A DNA stretch of 28,748 nucleotides, taken from a virus. The notes beneath the pieces were generated by a model. It searched no databases. It had not been told where the DNA came from and was given only the letters and a program-made list of their open reading frames with translations. Shown here piece after piece: positions 10,701-18,928 of this stretch. Within the stretch, counting starts at the first letter, position 1. Each line of letters starts with the position of its first letter. Where the stretch lies: IMG/VR virus record IMGVR_UViG_3300011113_000618, positions 1-28,748 of that record; one strand, 5' to 3'. The position numbers and the translations under genes were made by a program.

Positions 10701-11330
10701 AGTGAGTATCAACTGATACTTAATTGCTTTACCATAATACCCTTTGATTGTTAAGTAAAAAGTAGGGTATGGAAGATTAAAGAAAAAAGCATATTCGGAT
10801 TTATCACCTTTTTCAAAAAGAGCCCTACCCATAGCATCTATAAGAACAATATCTACGGTTGGTGTAAAAGACCTTGTATTTTTTATAGCTATTGATTCAA
10901 TACCCAATAGACCAGTATCTTCGGTATTCTGTGTATTTTGTTTACCATAAAATTGATCCGTCTTACTTGGTTTACTAATTTGATCAATACTTTGTTGATT
11001 GATTCCTCTACCATCCAAAGTATTTAATCCAGTTATTTGGTCTGTATAGGTATTATCCAAAAAAGTTTTACCACCTGGTCTCAGAAAATTTATAGAGGCT
11101 AAAGTTTGTGTTTGAATTGCGTTTTCTAAATCTTGTCCCTGTATCAATTTAGTCCTTGGTAGCATCTGAGCTTCCAAATTGGCGTACATTACAAAATTCT
11201 CTTGATTGATGCCTCTCTCACTTACAATACCTTCTTTGGATATTGTCTTATTAGGGTCAACAATTATTATATTATCAACGTCTTTTACAACAAAAACATC
11301 TTCATTTGTTTTAGGAAAATTATCTGCCAT
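4764..11330 (-). CDS. Giant baseplate/tail structural protein (2188 aa)
   Basis: A very long, Asn/Gln/Ser/Phe-rich protein with no signal peptide or membrane segment. Two regions look like T4-like baseplate architecture. One near residues 145-260 (IAIKNTRSFTPTVDIVLID, then a GYYGKAIKY strand pair) is beta-rich. One near 1857-1915 (LGCALLQPTMYFNLKNVPMF, then GSYQIQSVEHRIEAGSF) resembles conserved strands in large baseplate or hub proteins. The last 200 or so residues form a separate helical domain (FTTGITFNNF to the end) that faintly resembles the N-acetylglucosaminidase/lysozyme fold. The gene starts inside the end of the gp53-like gene (11-base overlap) and ends the baseplate operon. A baseplate wedge or hub part is likely from context. 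The exact T4 counterpart cannot be named. Confidence 0.75.
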   Translation of the reverse strand: MADNFPKTNEDVFVVKDVDNIIIVDPNKTISKEGIVSERGINQENFVMYANLEAQMLPRTKLIQGQDLENAIQTQTLASINFLRPGGKTFLDNTYTDQITGLNTLDGRGINQQSIDQISKPSKTDQFYGKQNTQNTEDTGLLGIESIAIKNTRSFTPTVDIVLIDAMGRALFEKGDKSEYAFFFNLPYPTFYLTIKGYYGKAIKYQLILTKFSAAFEAATGNYRINLQFYSYKYTVLAETQIGALFATPFMYTNDFKITQEIPAGFAAAQVSVGNDQVTVRNERTTRGRQFISDVYKKYKSLGLLAENFPEVTFPEFRAQLQALQKNLETTFGQTDFSPLTDCEEYFSILEDYRRSIIDITDSSSWVRRFIDPNKVFALKTPDGEPLTYVYIFNQTIRSDSQAGENALGELEKIVTEYETGLSKNKTLGVGGNYKIGNNAPTPSEIKTVQEIDASRSNDKAVVKPNSFVKLITPDAIDWPKTFELRNKRKPTNDLEVTTLQADEQQFFYTILQELSEDVVYPTYAFVFDGQGQFEDILDRTFEELRQKKEQIVEKMTEFLSKKVEGPNGLGFKPTIRNVMAIIFASVEAFYRLLNLVHRQAWSQRDNSIRKSACYSDGVSPDIKQNTRDTNQDNLVNQEVYPWPLYLKQEVDKSGVSRYVAMYPGEQSEISKTRASDYQIWPEVQFVEEYIRGLAKSNQSESQQSGNVAENDVGRIVTRISVNAVDFPTTNRIFSDLQDVKFLYEIYERIYLQTYWDRLSRPTAQNLSVTDSLSEMEVVNIRKALNTFGNPGLIKILKNTAFRSSNYLQVLRNISNEGVGVSWQQFIRGIFTSDYLRIETQKDFSLLQSSVISSGAQFSSEDATILSKVDQYIKNSSSSSIDFLDLYPFVDPIWVNNNLSNISKQTIGYNNTTKSLFLNQNLNFITNFEKTVNVDINNNRPFVNNSFLKYTQPQIDLVANVQQTGANTPFGFNKYYTDKIKDNNFLISEGVVSYNGNTGNLDSNQTVSMFNTPFFINAFIEGVKNDRDDLKYPYLTAAYLFLNSLPLSTLREPLKNIIDPEDNSKNPSNDYLYATLTKFGAIHRIPYAWILKYGSIWHRYKKYVETGVDILDSVWKNVDIGKIYYPITSDLQHNYKTKNLSGSDISLYGQTTITITGTSESIKRKYVGFYPGLINDVLFFFTGQNFFTDYSDVDLDKVVSEGLSIGLSNSFLRLPRGYDITQGNINSSLDFAGWFTSFDIKDSPKFNTNARNKTIILPSFGTNYNQVQFECFRLLGANLIQTQEIFDNKAVNDGSVRFFWGCSNFGYFDLSSIEKPRYDEYFNTILPTEINSKAFNFSDTYSNIEEIFGVFKTEILDAFEAEFLKFTRSTRQLDESDLADDNLANRTFQQVFANCLIIDKAVVSEKLQGGTQVDLLNTLSDEQGRSITQALQNFINYNLAFRYGNPGNYDRRLFGSITTNPTNRVFDEYKFEPYVNGTLPGDGSGVSFGVSYLQNIDAWKTLQTYVGFATNPNLEYDDSGSFFTDFFITMNIAFTSENIEIVAPLVKLFGKQKLFATNYNYSRNDFIGDVNEFFNQKENFLNVTLDSLFDKLQKQLPQVQETTTKPLLSAIDGLPPKLDLWEAFKSFNDKWIAGSNFDEKILFQEVLFLDRANRDVGDLLVDPFKLLNFINSYSSLNGRVIDFVSQIIADNKFFMMPIPAYINWWGDGEVQNGIDPKSQTVNDIANNLFGVYQNVDTRYSQPAFLCYYVGNPSEHLSFKTNPNYLWSSDSFELDSDQIPLSVPSTKKTDWGNSNRVIGFNVDFGTRNQNIFSSINLDQIIGASTSEANRVITEIVAQAGGARSTLGSLSLYNLYKTRSYTVRVEALGCALLQPTMYFNLKNVPMFNGSYQIQSVEHRIEAGSFRTYFEGIRIPFYSLPQIDKQLISVNNNVLGELLASIRRLKQTSAPSSGATNNNITISDSIQENVKYTTTPSILCFNSIRSAEIPYREWEGGEGFTTGITFNNFSTILKQKTQNIPASYRSKVRAIVFYTAYMNGHDNLKFNTFNFDLGGLPLGGFSPIPNINYGQLNKYLLPTYVCKQYSLGNRVPFAAFENFGKSIDFIINLWFTSERSNLLIINQNIGYSDKWQTAADFAANMFTLWSYYWPRKRFQTPEDFKKWLEVNQNSKDQFVRTGLEVYEKLKEYKLI

Positions 11331-11640
11331 AATAGAAAAAATGATTATTTAAAGCATTTTGGTAATCCTGCAAAGATGTTATCAAAGGGAATGGAATACG
11401 AATAATGGAATTATCTGGTATATTCCATTCCAATCCCCCGTATTGTGGGTTTCCTTGTAAAATTAACCAACCGAAAAAAGGTGAATTGTAATATTGTTGG
11501 GAAACTTTATCCAATCTACTTACGGCTGTTCTATAAATAAACCTCTGATCTGTTCCTTTAGATGGTAGTGAAACAAATGGAACAACAGTTTGTTGACCAT
11601 TTATTAGAAATTGTTCATAACGATTATAATATTGATCCAT
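11320..11640 (-). CDS. 53: Baseplate wedge protein, gp53-like
   Basis: 106 residues matching the pattern of the T4 gp53 family, a wedge subunit that joins baseplate arms: an N-terminal DQYYNRYEQF, then VPFVSLPSKGTDQRFIYRT, SRLDKVSQQYYNSPFFGWLIL, a GNPQYGG turn, and the C-terminal NSIIRIPFPL with a LysM-like ending. T4 gp53 is 196 residues, so this is a compact version holding just the core. It is coupled to both neighbours. Its ATG shares one base with the stop of the 1639-residue gene (TAATG), and its end overlaps the start of the 2188-residue gene by 11 bases. Co-translation of three baseplate parts supports the assignment. Confidence 0.8.
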   Translation of the reverse strand: MDQYYNRYEQFLINGQQTVVPFVSLPSKGTDQRFIYRTAVSRLDKVSQQYYNSPFFGWLILQGNPQYGGLEWNIPDNSIIRIPFPLITSLQDYQNALNNHFFYYGR

Positions 11641-14600
11641 TAGTTGAATTTCTTTTTGAGGTTAAATACATTTGGATTTTGGTCAATATTATTTGGAGAA
11701 TATAAATTGACCAATTGTGTTTTTACTAGATCAGTTGGGAAAAAGTTTTCTTGAAAATCAATTACTCTTTGTATTTGAGGGCCAGTATTTGATGTAAACG
11801 CTGGTGTAAAATTTACAAAATTTTTACCTAATGTTTGTTTATACGTTTCCAAGAGTTGTACTCCTGTAATTGTTAATGTATCATAGGTGTTTTTCAATAA
11901 AGTTCCATAGTACTGATAAACAATATCTCTGACAAGAGGGGATAACCCCTCAGAAAGATCTCTAAGAAATTGTTGAAGTGCTGTTTGATCTGTGTATATT
12001 TTACATAGAATCAAATATTCAGCTTGTTGGGGTGAACTAAGAAGTGCGGTTGATGAACCAAATACATTTGCTGTGTAATATATGAAAGAATTTTCTGGTT
12101 GATTTAATGGTCTTTCTAAATCACTTTGGAAATACATATCATTATAAAGTTTTCCATCATATAGTGAAATTAAAAAATAATTTAAATCGGCAGAAATTGA
12201 CTGTAAATCGTTGACTAACTTAGTTTGTGGTGTTGTGTCACCAACAAAATTATAAATTACTGGTGCACCTTTAGTATTTATTTTTCCATCAGACAAATTT
12301 TTACCCAAAAAGGTTGCTTTATCTATTTCATAAACATAATTTTGTTGAAATCTGACTAAGTCTGATACCCACTCCGTTAAATCATTGATGAAGCTTGATC
12401 TATAAGTAATTAAAAATCTTTGATAATTTGATTTGAATATTTCTTTTTGTGTTTGGGTAACTGATTGATTATTCATAGGACCTAAACTATAAGTTGTGCC
12501 AGATGTACCGACACTGGCCTCATTAAAAATATTGAGATTTTGACTTTGTATGTAATTAGATAAAATTTCAAATATTTTATCAACATTCAGTTGATATAAC
12601 AATGGTTTACCATAGATATAGACAGGGTTAACAATTAATATTCCCTCGTGATATCCCAAATTTCCACCGTATTTTGTGTTTAATAGTGTGAGCATTCCAT
12701 AGCCATATTTCCTAAGAATTTTTTCAAAAAAACTAATTGTAAATGTAAAATAGTTTTGAGTATCCGTTAAGAATTGTGATACAAAATTTGTATAATCCAA
12801 GTTTCCAGTAATACCTGAAAGATTTGATCCAGTTTGAGTAAGAATCCCAATTGTGTCACCCCCCAAATTTTGTATTTGTTGCTCCAAATTCGTTACTCCA
12901 ACTGTCGGTAGTTTGTTCTGTAACTTTTCTATAATTTGTTGGTCTAGAGCATTGAATGAAGTATCGGTCGATTCGGCTCTTTCGTCGTATACTTCGGTGT
13001 TTGCATAATAGTTAAATGACAATGCGTTCTGTAATGTTTCTATTGGTTTAGCTAAACCTGATCCACCTATAAAATTGAACCCCATAGAAATATTTGCTAT
13101 CATAGGTTGAAATCCAATACCCTCTGGGTTCATATCATATATTTTTTCGTATGTAATTGCAAAAGATGTTGGTATCACTTTTGTGTTGTAGAAATCTCCA
13201 ATCCTTAAAACCAACACTGGTGGAGCACCGAATGATGTATTTAATGCATCATTAGTGATTGGTTTTCCATCTGGACCGATTGTTGGGATTGTATCTCCCG
13301 GTCGTGCACATTGTTGAATAAAAGTTAATCGTGCATTTAATCCCTCTGGTGTCATTGAGTGGAATGACGGGTGAAAATGTTTAAGTTTATTTTTTATCGA
13401 ATCAAATGCAAAAAAATCTGTTTCTTTTAAAACTTCGAAGTAGTCACATTCGTTCAGAAGTAAGCGTAATAACTTTTTAGAAGCGCCTTTGTATAGATCT
13501 TTCGTAGGTTGACTTATAGAAACAGGTTTTGGTCTGACGGAAGTTTGGTTTTCTCTCCCATCTTGTGTCAAAACAATGTTAGAGCCCACATTTGCTGGTT
13601 CAGGGTTTACAGGTGTTGTTGTTACTGTTATGGATTGAATGTTTGAAACCCTACAAGCCATTGCGTGAACTGAATAGATTTTCGTTGAACCAGTAAGATT
13701 GGTAGAACAATCAAAACTATTTAAACACATACCATCACCAGTTTTTGGATTGACAATTGTTGTTTCCCCCTGAGCTATACCATTTATTACGATACGAGAA
13801 CCAATGAAGTCGGATAATGTTTTATTACCATCGAATTGGAAATTTTGAAAAAATTTTAAAGCTGATTCGTTTCGTCTCTGTGAAAGGGATAAATTATATG
13901 GTTCTGACCCAGGTGACGATGCTGCCGAAAAAAGAGTAATTTTAACCAACGCATTTTGATCTTGAGATAATAAATCGTATATTTTTTTGCAAAACTCTTG
14001 AATTTTATTGAAATTACCTTCCACAACTTGAGTAAAAAATTCTTGTACAGGTTGTTTTTGAGATGATGGTTTTGTATTTGTTTGATACAAATTTTTGTTG
14101 TTCTGAGAAACGTAGGTTTCATATAATGGTCTGAAGTCTTGTTGGGGTTGTTTTGGGATATCATTGTCAAAATAAAAACCAAAATTTACATATTCATCAA
14201 AAGATGGCGTTGTTGGTTGATTTTGTGTTGTCTTGATATCCACCGATTGTGGGTCTGGTTTTATGTTGTTTATAGCATCTTGATATTGTTCCTCAGTTAC
14301 ATTTGGATTGTTAACTACTTGTTGCCAAGCCTGTAAGTCTGATAATGGAACATTATTGTAAATTGCGGCCAATTCATAAAGATCATATTTTTTACACCCA
14401 GCAAAAAATGAATTGATAACTTGATCAGCGATTTGTCTTGATCCTTCATTTGCCAAAACTTTTTGTGCAACCAAATTCAAAATAGATGGATGATCAACTA
14501 AAATTTTCCATTTCAACGTTCCAGATCTGGTTGTATTCTTGTAGGTATAAATTGGTTCAGGTCTTCCTAGAAAAGTTGTTTCATTGAAAGATGGTCTAGT

Positions 14601-16559
14601 GTCCTCACTGAAATCTAAATCATACGGTGGAAACCACATAATTCTACCACCATTTGGGCCTTGTTCGCATTTTGGTAAATCTTGATACCTGAGTCCTGGT
14701 CTTGAGGATGTTCTCCAAGCCAAATTTTCTATAGAAAACATATATTTTTTTACACCCCCCTCGCCTCGTAACATTGAATCTCCACCTTTTTCTGGTGCTA
14801 TGTTCAACTGATAAGTTTTATCGAGAATTGAATATGAAGCTTTTCTGATATTACCATCTGACTTTTGTAGATCGCCATATGAAATGTAAGGAGTATCTTT
14901 GGTAAAAACTCTACAATATTCTAAGGGTGTATTTAGTTGATTTGGGGTAAAACTTATTACTCTCGAGCCTTTTGTTATTTGTTTGTATCCATCATCAAAA
15001 ATTTTACTCGTTTGATTAATTGCGTTTCCAACATGAGAATATTTACGTCCATCTAATGGCATTGACTCGACAAGTCTTTGTGTGTCATCTAAAATTGAAC
15101 CTGCTTTAAAAGTATATCTCGATGATTCACTATTGGTAAATTGATTTGCTATATTTGGGTAGTCAGGGTCTTGTTCACCTGACGAACCGTTTGGTCGTAC
15201 ACGTTTTCCAGCATCTGGTGCTAGTTTTGAATTCATCCAACTTAATCCCCCTGTGATATCTCCCTGACTTTGATATGTCTCCCCTATGAACCCAAAATTA
15301 AGTCTTTCTGAAAGTTCTTGTCCCTCATACTCTTTACCAAGAACTTGTGGACCATAAACTGGTGCTAAAATTTCTTCACCAAATTCATTGATTGGTATCA
15401 CCCCTGGAGGTGAGTTCAAATATATTGGTTCTCGTTCTGGTGAACCAACATAGTACAATCCTTGACCCAAATCTTGTGCTACAGAACCAAATATAGCTTG
15501 TCCGATTGCTGATATTATTCCACGTCCTCCCGTGTTATATCTCGGTCTATATCTGTTGTAATCTAAGTTATTCGTAAGTTGAGCTCTTTGTCCCTCACCA
15601 GTATAATCCAAAAATAGTTGTGAAGGGGAGGTTGGTCTACTTCCAAATAATCCAAACACACCCCCTCTTCTTCCACCCTCACTTGCTCTAGCTAATGACT
15701 GTGTCGAATTAATAGTTCTTTGTTCATTGTCCACTGTAAAATAATCCCCAGGTATTGGTGAGAACGGTAATGTAAATCCAGCAATCCTTTGTACAATATC
15801 TTGACCTTGTGATAAAATATTCCCACCACCCGAAGTGATTTTGTAATCTCTGAATATAAGGGGTCTTTTACCTGCGACAATTAATGATAAATTTATAGGA
15901 TCTTGTAAACCATTTAGAATGTTTACTCGGCCTAAAGTTTCTGTTCGAACATTTTGATCTATTCTTTGTTGGTATGCTTTTTTCAAAAATTCAACACCGA
16001 GTTGAGCAAGTTCTGAATCTTGAAGAACATTTCCATTTGAACCTGTTGGTATTTCTTGTAGTAATACACTAAATGGTGAGTACGTAGAAGGTCTGAAACT
16101 AGGTGGATCCCAATACGTAGAATTCTTCTGTACCTTTACAATGTCTCCTATATCATAATAACGTATAAAACCTTCTCTAGGTGAATACTCATTTTTTATT
16201 TGACCCTTCTTTTGAAAAGAAGTTGAGAACAATTTTAGTTCATTTGTATAGGGGGGGAATGGTCCGTATGGTCCTCTGTTTGTTGGATTTTGAGAAACAC
16301 TAATTAATCCTGAAATATCTTTTTTGAAACCACCTTCAGGTCCGAATTGATTTGTAAGATATAAACCATCCGCAAAAGGTGACAAATCAATAAGTTCATC
16401 TGGCGAATCAACCACTGAATATTGACTTGGTTGATACTCATTTGGTGTGTTGGACACCGAATATGCAAACGCACCTGGTTTGGTATACGGTCTTAGGTTA
16501 CGACCTATTAAACTATTACGTATTGCTGATGTTGCGGCGAAAGTTAGTTTGGATGGCAT
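11640..16559 (-). CDS. Large baseplate/tail protein with OmpA-like segment (1639 aa)
   Basis: A large soluble virion-type protein. Residues about 640-700 contain FLGRPEPIYTYKNTTRSGTL followed by WKILVDHPS, and about 1110-1165 contain VLVLRIGDFYNTKVIPTSF and a NPEGIGFQPMIANISMGF strand. Both are beta-rich patterns I associate with phage tail and baseplate proteins. Between them, at about 865-990, VKITLFSAAS, then GSEPYNLSLSQRRNESALKF and an IVINGIAQGE strand resemble the peptidoglycan-binding OmpA C-terminal domain. The LSxRR arginine is kept, but the usual TD aspartate is replaced by small residues. A Gly/Arg-rich stretch lies near 290-350. The gene has its own leader with TATTTAT and is followed with one-base overlap by the gp53-like gene. 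A baseplate or hub part is likely. The precise T4 equivalent is not clear. Confidence 0.75.
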   Translation of the reverse strand: MPSKLTFAATSAIRNSLIGRNLRPYTKPGAFAYSVSNTPNEYQPSQYSVVDSPDELIDLSPFADGLYLTNQFGPEGGFKKDISGLISVSQNPTNRGPYGPFPPYTNELKLFSTSFQKKGQIKNEYSPREGFIRYYDIGDIVKVQKNSTYWDPPSFRPSTYSPFSVLLQEIPTGSNGNVLQDSELAQLGVEFLKKAYQQRIDQNVRTETLGRVNILNGLQDPINLSLIVAGKRPLIFRDYKITSGGGNILSQGQDIVQRIAGFTLPFSPIPGDYFTVDNEQRTINSTQSLARASEGGRRGGVFGLFGSRPTSPSQLFLDYTGEGQRAQLTNNLDYNRYRPRYNTGGRGIISAIGQAIFGSVAQDLGQGLYYVGSPEREPIYLNSPPGVIPINEFGEEILAPVYGPQVLGKEYEGQELSERLNFGFIGETYQSQGDITGGLSWMNSKLAPDAGKRVRPNGSSGEQDPDYPNIANQFTNSESSRYTFKAGSILDDTQRLVESMPLDGRKYSHVGNAINQTSKIFDDGYKQITKGSRVISFTPNQLNTPLEYCRVFTKDTPYISYGDLQKSDGNIRKASYSILDKTYQLNIAPEKGGDSMLRGEGGVKKYMFSIENLAWRTSSRPGLRYQDLPKCEQGPNGGRIMWFPPYDLDFSEDTRPSFNETTFLGRPEPIYTYKNTTRSGTLKWKILVDHPSILNLVAQKVLANEGSRQIADQVINSFFAGCKKYDLYELAAIYNNVPLSDLQAWQQVVNNPNVTEEQYQDAINNIKPDPQSVDIKTTQNQPTTPSFDEYVNFGFYFDNDIPKQPQQDFRPLYETYVSQNNKNLYQTNTKPSSQKQPVQEFFTQVVEGNFNKIQEFCKKIYDLLSQDQNALVKITLFSAASSPGSEPYNLSLSQRRNESALKFFQNFQFDGNKTLSDFIGSRIVINGIAQGETTIVNPKTGDGMCLNSFDCSTNLTGSTKIYSVHAMACRVSNIQSITVTTTPVNPEPANVGSNIVLTQDGRENQTSVRPKPVSISQPTKDLYKGASKKLLRLLLNECDYFEVLKETDFFAFDSIKNKLKHFHPSFHSMTPEGLNARLTFIQQCARPGDTIPTIGPDGKPITNDALNTSFGAPPVLVLRIGDFYNTKVIPTSFAITYEKIYDMNPEGIGFQPMIANISMGFNFIGGSGLAKPIETLQNALSFNYYANTEVYDERAESTDTSFNALDQQIIEKLQNKLPTVGVTNLEQQIQNLGGDTIGILTQTGSNLSGITGNLDYTNFVSQFLTDTQNYFTFTISFFEKILRKYGYGMLTLLNTKYGGNLGYHEGILIVNPVYIYGKPLLYQLNVDKIFEILSNYIQSQNLNIFNEASVGTSGTTYSLGPMNNQSVTQTQKEIFKSNYQRFLITYRSSFINDLTEWVSDLVRFQQNYVYEIDKATFLGKNLSDGKINTKGAPVIYNFVGDTTPQTKLVNDLQSISADLNYFLISLYDGKLYNDMYFQSDLERPLNQPENSFIYYTANVFGSSTALLSSPQQAEYLILCKIYTDQTALQQFLRDLSEGLSPLVRDIVYQYYGTLLKNTYDTLTITGVQLLETYKQTLGKNFVNFTPAFTSNTGPQIQRVIDFQENFFPTDLVKTQLVNLYSPNNIDQNPNVFNLKKKFN

Positions 16560-16572
16560 ATATTCTACACCA

Positions 16573-16579
16573 ATAAATA
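16573..16579 (-). promoter_or_regulatory. TATTTAT motif, candidate late promoter of the baseplate operon
   Basis: The coding strand reads AAGTATTTATTGG 14 bases before the ATG of the 1639-residue gene, in the 40-base gap after the tape measure gene. It matches the motif ahead of the other late units. No -35 element is evident. Confidence 0.3.
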
Positions 16580-16599
16580 CTTATCCTCGTTTTTTTTCT

Positions 16600-18741
16600 T
16601 TATACCTCGGCCGAATTTTGGACATTGCTGTATTGTGATCCTTGCATTCTTTCAGTTATTAGTGCAACAACCCTTCGTTGGAATTCGGCACTACTTACAA
16701 TTTGGTTGGTCAGATCTACTTTTGTTCCGTCTTCTGTAACTACTTTGAGATCGATGTTTCCTCTTATGGGTGAAAAAACCACATTTTGATTTTGTTGTTC
16801 AACAGATATTTGATTCGTATTTGGTGGTTCAATTTCATTCAACTTCGGTCGTTGTAGTGTACTCTGTATCGATGATTTTAGTTGGTTTGTTTGAAAAGCT
16901 ACAAGTGTACTCAATTGGTTGTTAATTTGCGGAATATTCACCCCAGTCAACTGTGTAGTGTTATTTTGATTGAATGTTCCTGAATTGCTAGTGGTTTGAG
17001 CTTTTGGGTTGTTCAAATTTTCCATCATTTTGTTCAACATCGTTCCAAAACTGAAAAGACTTGTACTTGCTTGTGATGTACTACTTGATAAATTGGCTAA
17101 ATTTGAATTCACATTTTGTGTATTCACGGAATTCAAATTAGTTTCAGCTTTTTCAATACTACTTTTGATCGGTTCAAAAATTCCATCTTCAATTTCGGTT
17201 ATAAATTTGTTTGTTATATCAACTAGAAATCCAGCACCAGAACCAAATAAATTATCATTACTCATTCTTTTTTTAACTTCACCAATAAAATCAAAACTCT
17301 GTATTTGTGTCCCCAAATTTTTTAAACCATTGCTATAGTTCGTTGACACTTCCTCAATTTTTTTAAATGCAGACTCAAAATTGAAAGTGCCGTTTTGAAT
17401 TTCACTGTAGAATTGATTCAAAATTTTTGGTAAGTTTTGGTAATTTTCATCTACTTTTTCGATAACAGGTTTAAGTCTTGTTCCAGCCCTTAATGTAGCC
17501 GTGTTTCCAGCTTCAATTGTTGCTCTTATGAGTTGTTGTAAATCCCCAGCTGGTTTAGAACCAGGTACAATACCACCCAATAAAGTAACCATAGATTCTA
17601 TACCAGCTCTTATCAGCTCGTCCTCTGTTAATTGTGCTTGAGCAATTTCTTCTAAAGTTTCTGGTCGTCCTCTAAGGTATTCTATATCTTTTGAACTCAA
17701 TTGTGAAACTAGTTTTTCTGTACCTTGTAATTTTACTGTGTAAGCTCCCGACTTTTTGTTGAACTCAGCTAAGTTAGCTATAAGTAACTTGTCTTCTTCT
17801 GTTACATTCATAATTTTGAATTCTGAGCCTAACGCATTCAGTTTACCCATAGCCAAGGCATTTTTTTGTAAGGACTCAACACTTTGACCCGTGATTTGTG
17901 CTATATCTCTCAAGTCTCTTTTGGCATTTGAAAATAGTTTTACTTCCCCGGTTTGTTTATCGAAATACGTGAACTGGGCGGTCATTTTAGTTAAACCATC
18001 GTATAATCCTTCAACATCTTCTTGCGCCAAATAGAGTAATCTAAACGGGTCTGCTAAGTCTCCTACCGCAACACCCATTCTTTGGAAACCAGCGACCGCC
18101 TCTATTGCTCCTTCAGGTGAAAAAACTCTTTCAGCAAAGTTGAAGATTTCGAACATATCTGTTCTGAGTGAAACTGCTTTTGCTGCCATTCTAGATAGAC
18201 CTTCAACCCCATCTTTGAAACCGAACTTGTTCAAATTTCCTAAATTTTGTTGTACTTGAGTGAATACCGCATTCGTATTAGCACCAACCACCCTTGCAAT
18301 GTTTGCAGTTTGTTGCATCCTATCTCTTATTATGGTTGATTGTATCCCAGCATTTTCGAAATCCAAGACAACACTACCCATTTCAGTAGATGCGATTCCC
18401 AAGGCTTTACCAGCTGTAAACAAATTGGATGCTAATTCCGCTGTTAAAATTTTGTTAGTATTAAATGCTTCTGATACTTTTTGTTGTATATTGAATGCAT
18501 CTTGGAATGAACCCCCCAGAGCTGTAATGAAAGGTATTGAACTAATAAATTCTTTTCTCAAACCAACCACCGCTGCTTGTGTCCTCCCGAATGTTTGTGC
18601 TAGTTCTGTATTCCTCAAACTCATTTCTACCATAAGTTGTCCAGTAGTATCTCGGAGTTGTTTCGGTAAATCTTCAAATCCTTTCTTGATTTGATCTTTA
18701 ACCTGTTGGAAATAAGTGGTGAAATCTAGTTCTTTGTCCAT
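16600..18741 (-). CDS. Tail tape measure protein
   Basis: 713 residues and largely alpha-helical, with Ala/Gln/Ser-rich repeats of hydrophobic heptads, as expected for a tape measure that sets tail length and lies inside the tube. The N-terminal 330 residues are helical (TTGQLMVEMSLRNTELAQTF; AAVVGLRKEFISSIPF; MAAKAVSLRTDMFEIFNF) and resemble tape-measure N-terminal domains. A Ser/Asn/Gln-rich, probably flexible part follows at about 535-640. The C-terminus (IDLKVVTEDGTKVDLTNQIV, then a helix) looks like a small alpha/beta end domain. At roughly 1.5 angstrom per residue it would span about 105 nm, similar to a T4 tail, which is an inference. It sits between the gp26-like/small-ORF pair and the baseplate genes, the usual place. 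Confidence 0.82.
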   Translation of the reverse strand: MDKELDFTTYFQQVKDQIKKGFEDLPKQLRDTTGQLMVEMSLRNTELAQTFGRTQAAVVGLRKEFISSIPFITALGGSFQDAFNIQQKVSEAFNTNKILTAELASNLFTAGKALGIASTEMGSVVLDFENAGIQSTIIRDRMQQTANIARVVGANTNAVFTQVQQNLGNLNKFGFKDGVEGLSRMAAKAVSLRTDMFEIFNFAERVFSPEGAIEAVAGFQRMGVAVGDLADPFRLLYLAQEDVEGLYDGLTKMTAQFTYFDKQTGEVKLFSNAKRDLRDIAQITGQSVESLQKNALAMGKLNALGSEFKIMNVTEEDKLLIANLAEFNKKSGAYTVKLQGTEKLVSQLSSKDIEYLRGRPETLEEIAQAQLTEDELIRAGIESMVTLLGGIVPGSKPAGDLQQLIRATIEAGNTATLRAGTRLKPVIEKVDENYQNLPKILNQFYSEIQNGTFNFESAFKKIEEVSTNYSNGLKNLGTQIQSFDFIGEVKKRMSNDNLFGSGAGFLVDITNKFITEIEDGIFEPIKSSIEKAETNLNSVNTQNVNSNLANLSSSTSQASTSLFSFGTMLNKMMENLNNPKAQTTSNSGTFNQNNTTQLTGVNIPQINNQLSTLVAFQTNQLKSSIQSTLQRPKLNEIEPPNTNQISVEQQNQNVVFSPIRGNIDLKVVTEDGTKVDLTNQIVSSAEFQRRVVALITERMQGSQYSNVQNSAEV

Positions 18742-18766
18742 CTGTTCTGACTATTACATAATTCCA

Positions 18767-18773
18767 ATAAATA
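18767..18773 (-). promoter_or_regulatory. TATTTAT motif, candidate late promoter of the tape measure gene
   Basis: The coding strand reads CTAATATTTATTGG 26 bases before the tape-measure ATG, in the 46-base gap after the small overlapping ORF. It is the same word as ahead of the other late units. The match is to the core only. Confidence 0.3.
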
Positions 18774-18787
18774 TTAGAGTAGTACTT

Positions 18788-18928
18788 TTACGTAGATGAT
18801 ATTTTATCTAGTAATCTTTTCCTCCAAAAAATTGGCATATTCAAATAATCAGAATAAGATACATTACATCTTTGGTTCAGAATAAAAAATTCGTCTACTT
18901 GGTAAGCTCTATAATCAGAAGAAAACAC
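18788..18928 (-). CDS. Small overlapping protein, possible tail assembly chaperone part (46 aa)
   Basis: A 46-codon frame overlaps the 3' end of the gp26-like gene by 14 bases. Reading from GTG at 18928 it gives a compact, coherent peptide (DYRAYQVDEFFILNQRC, then NMPIFWRKRLLDKI), with the look of the helical second product of tail assembly chaperone pairs. It fills nearly all of the space before the tape measure gene. An upstream TTG in the same frame is another possible start. The preceding gene ends in a run of six T (GAATTTTTTCGT), and this frame is +1 (equivalently -2) to it, so frameshifted expression is also possible. No family is recognised with certainty, but codon pattern and position argue for a real gene. 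Confidence 0.62.
   Translation of the reverse strand: MFSSDYRAYQVDEFFILNQRCNVSYSDYLNMPIFWRKRLLDKISST

Noticed and set aside
18260-18694. Plus-strand ORF of 144 codons opposite the tape measure
   Set aside because: Antisense shadow of a helical, Ala/Leu-rich protein. No leader of the type seen for real genes.
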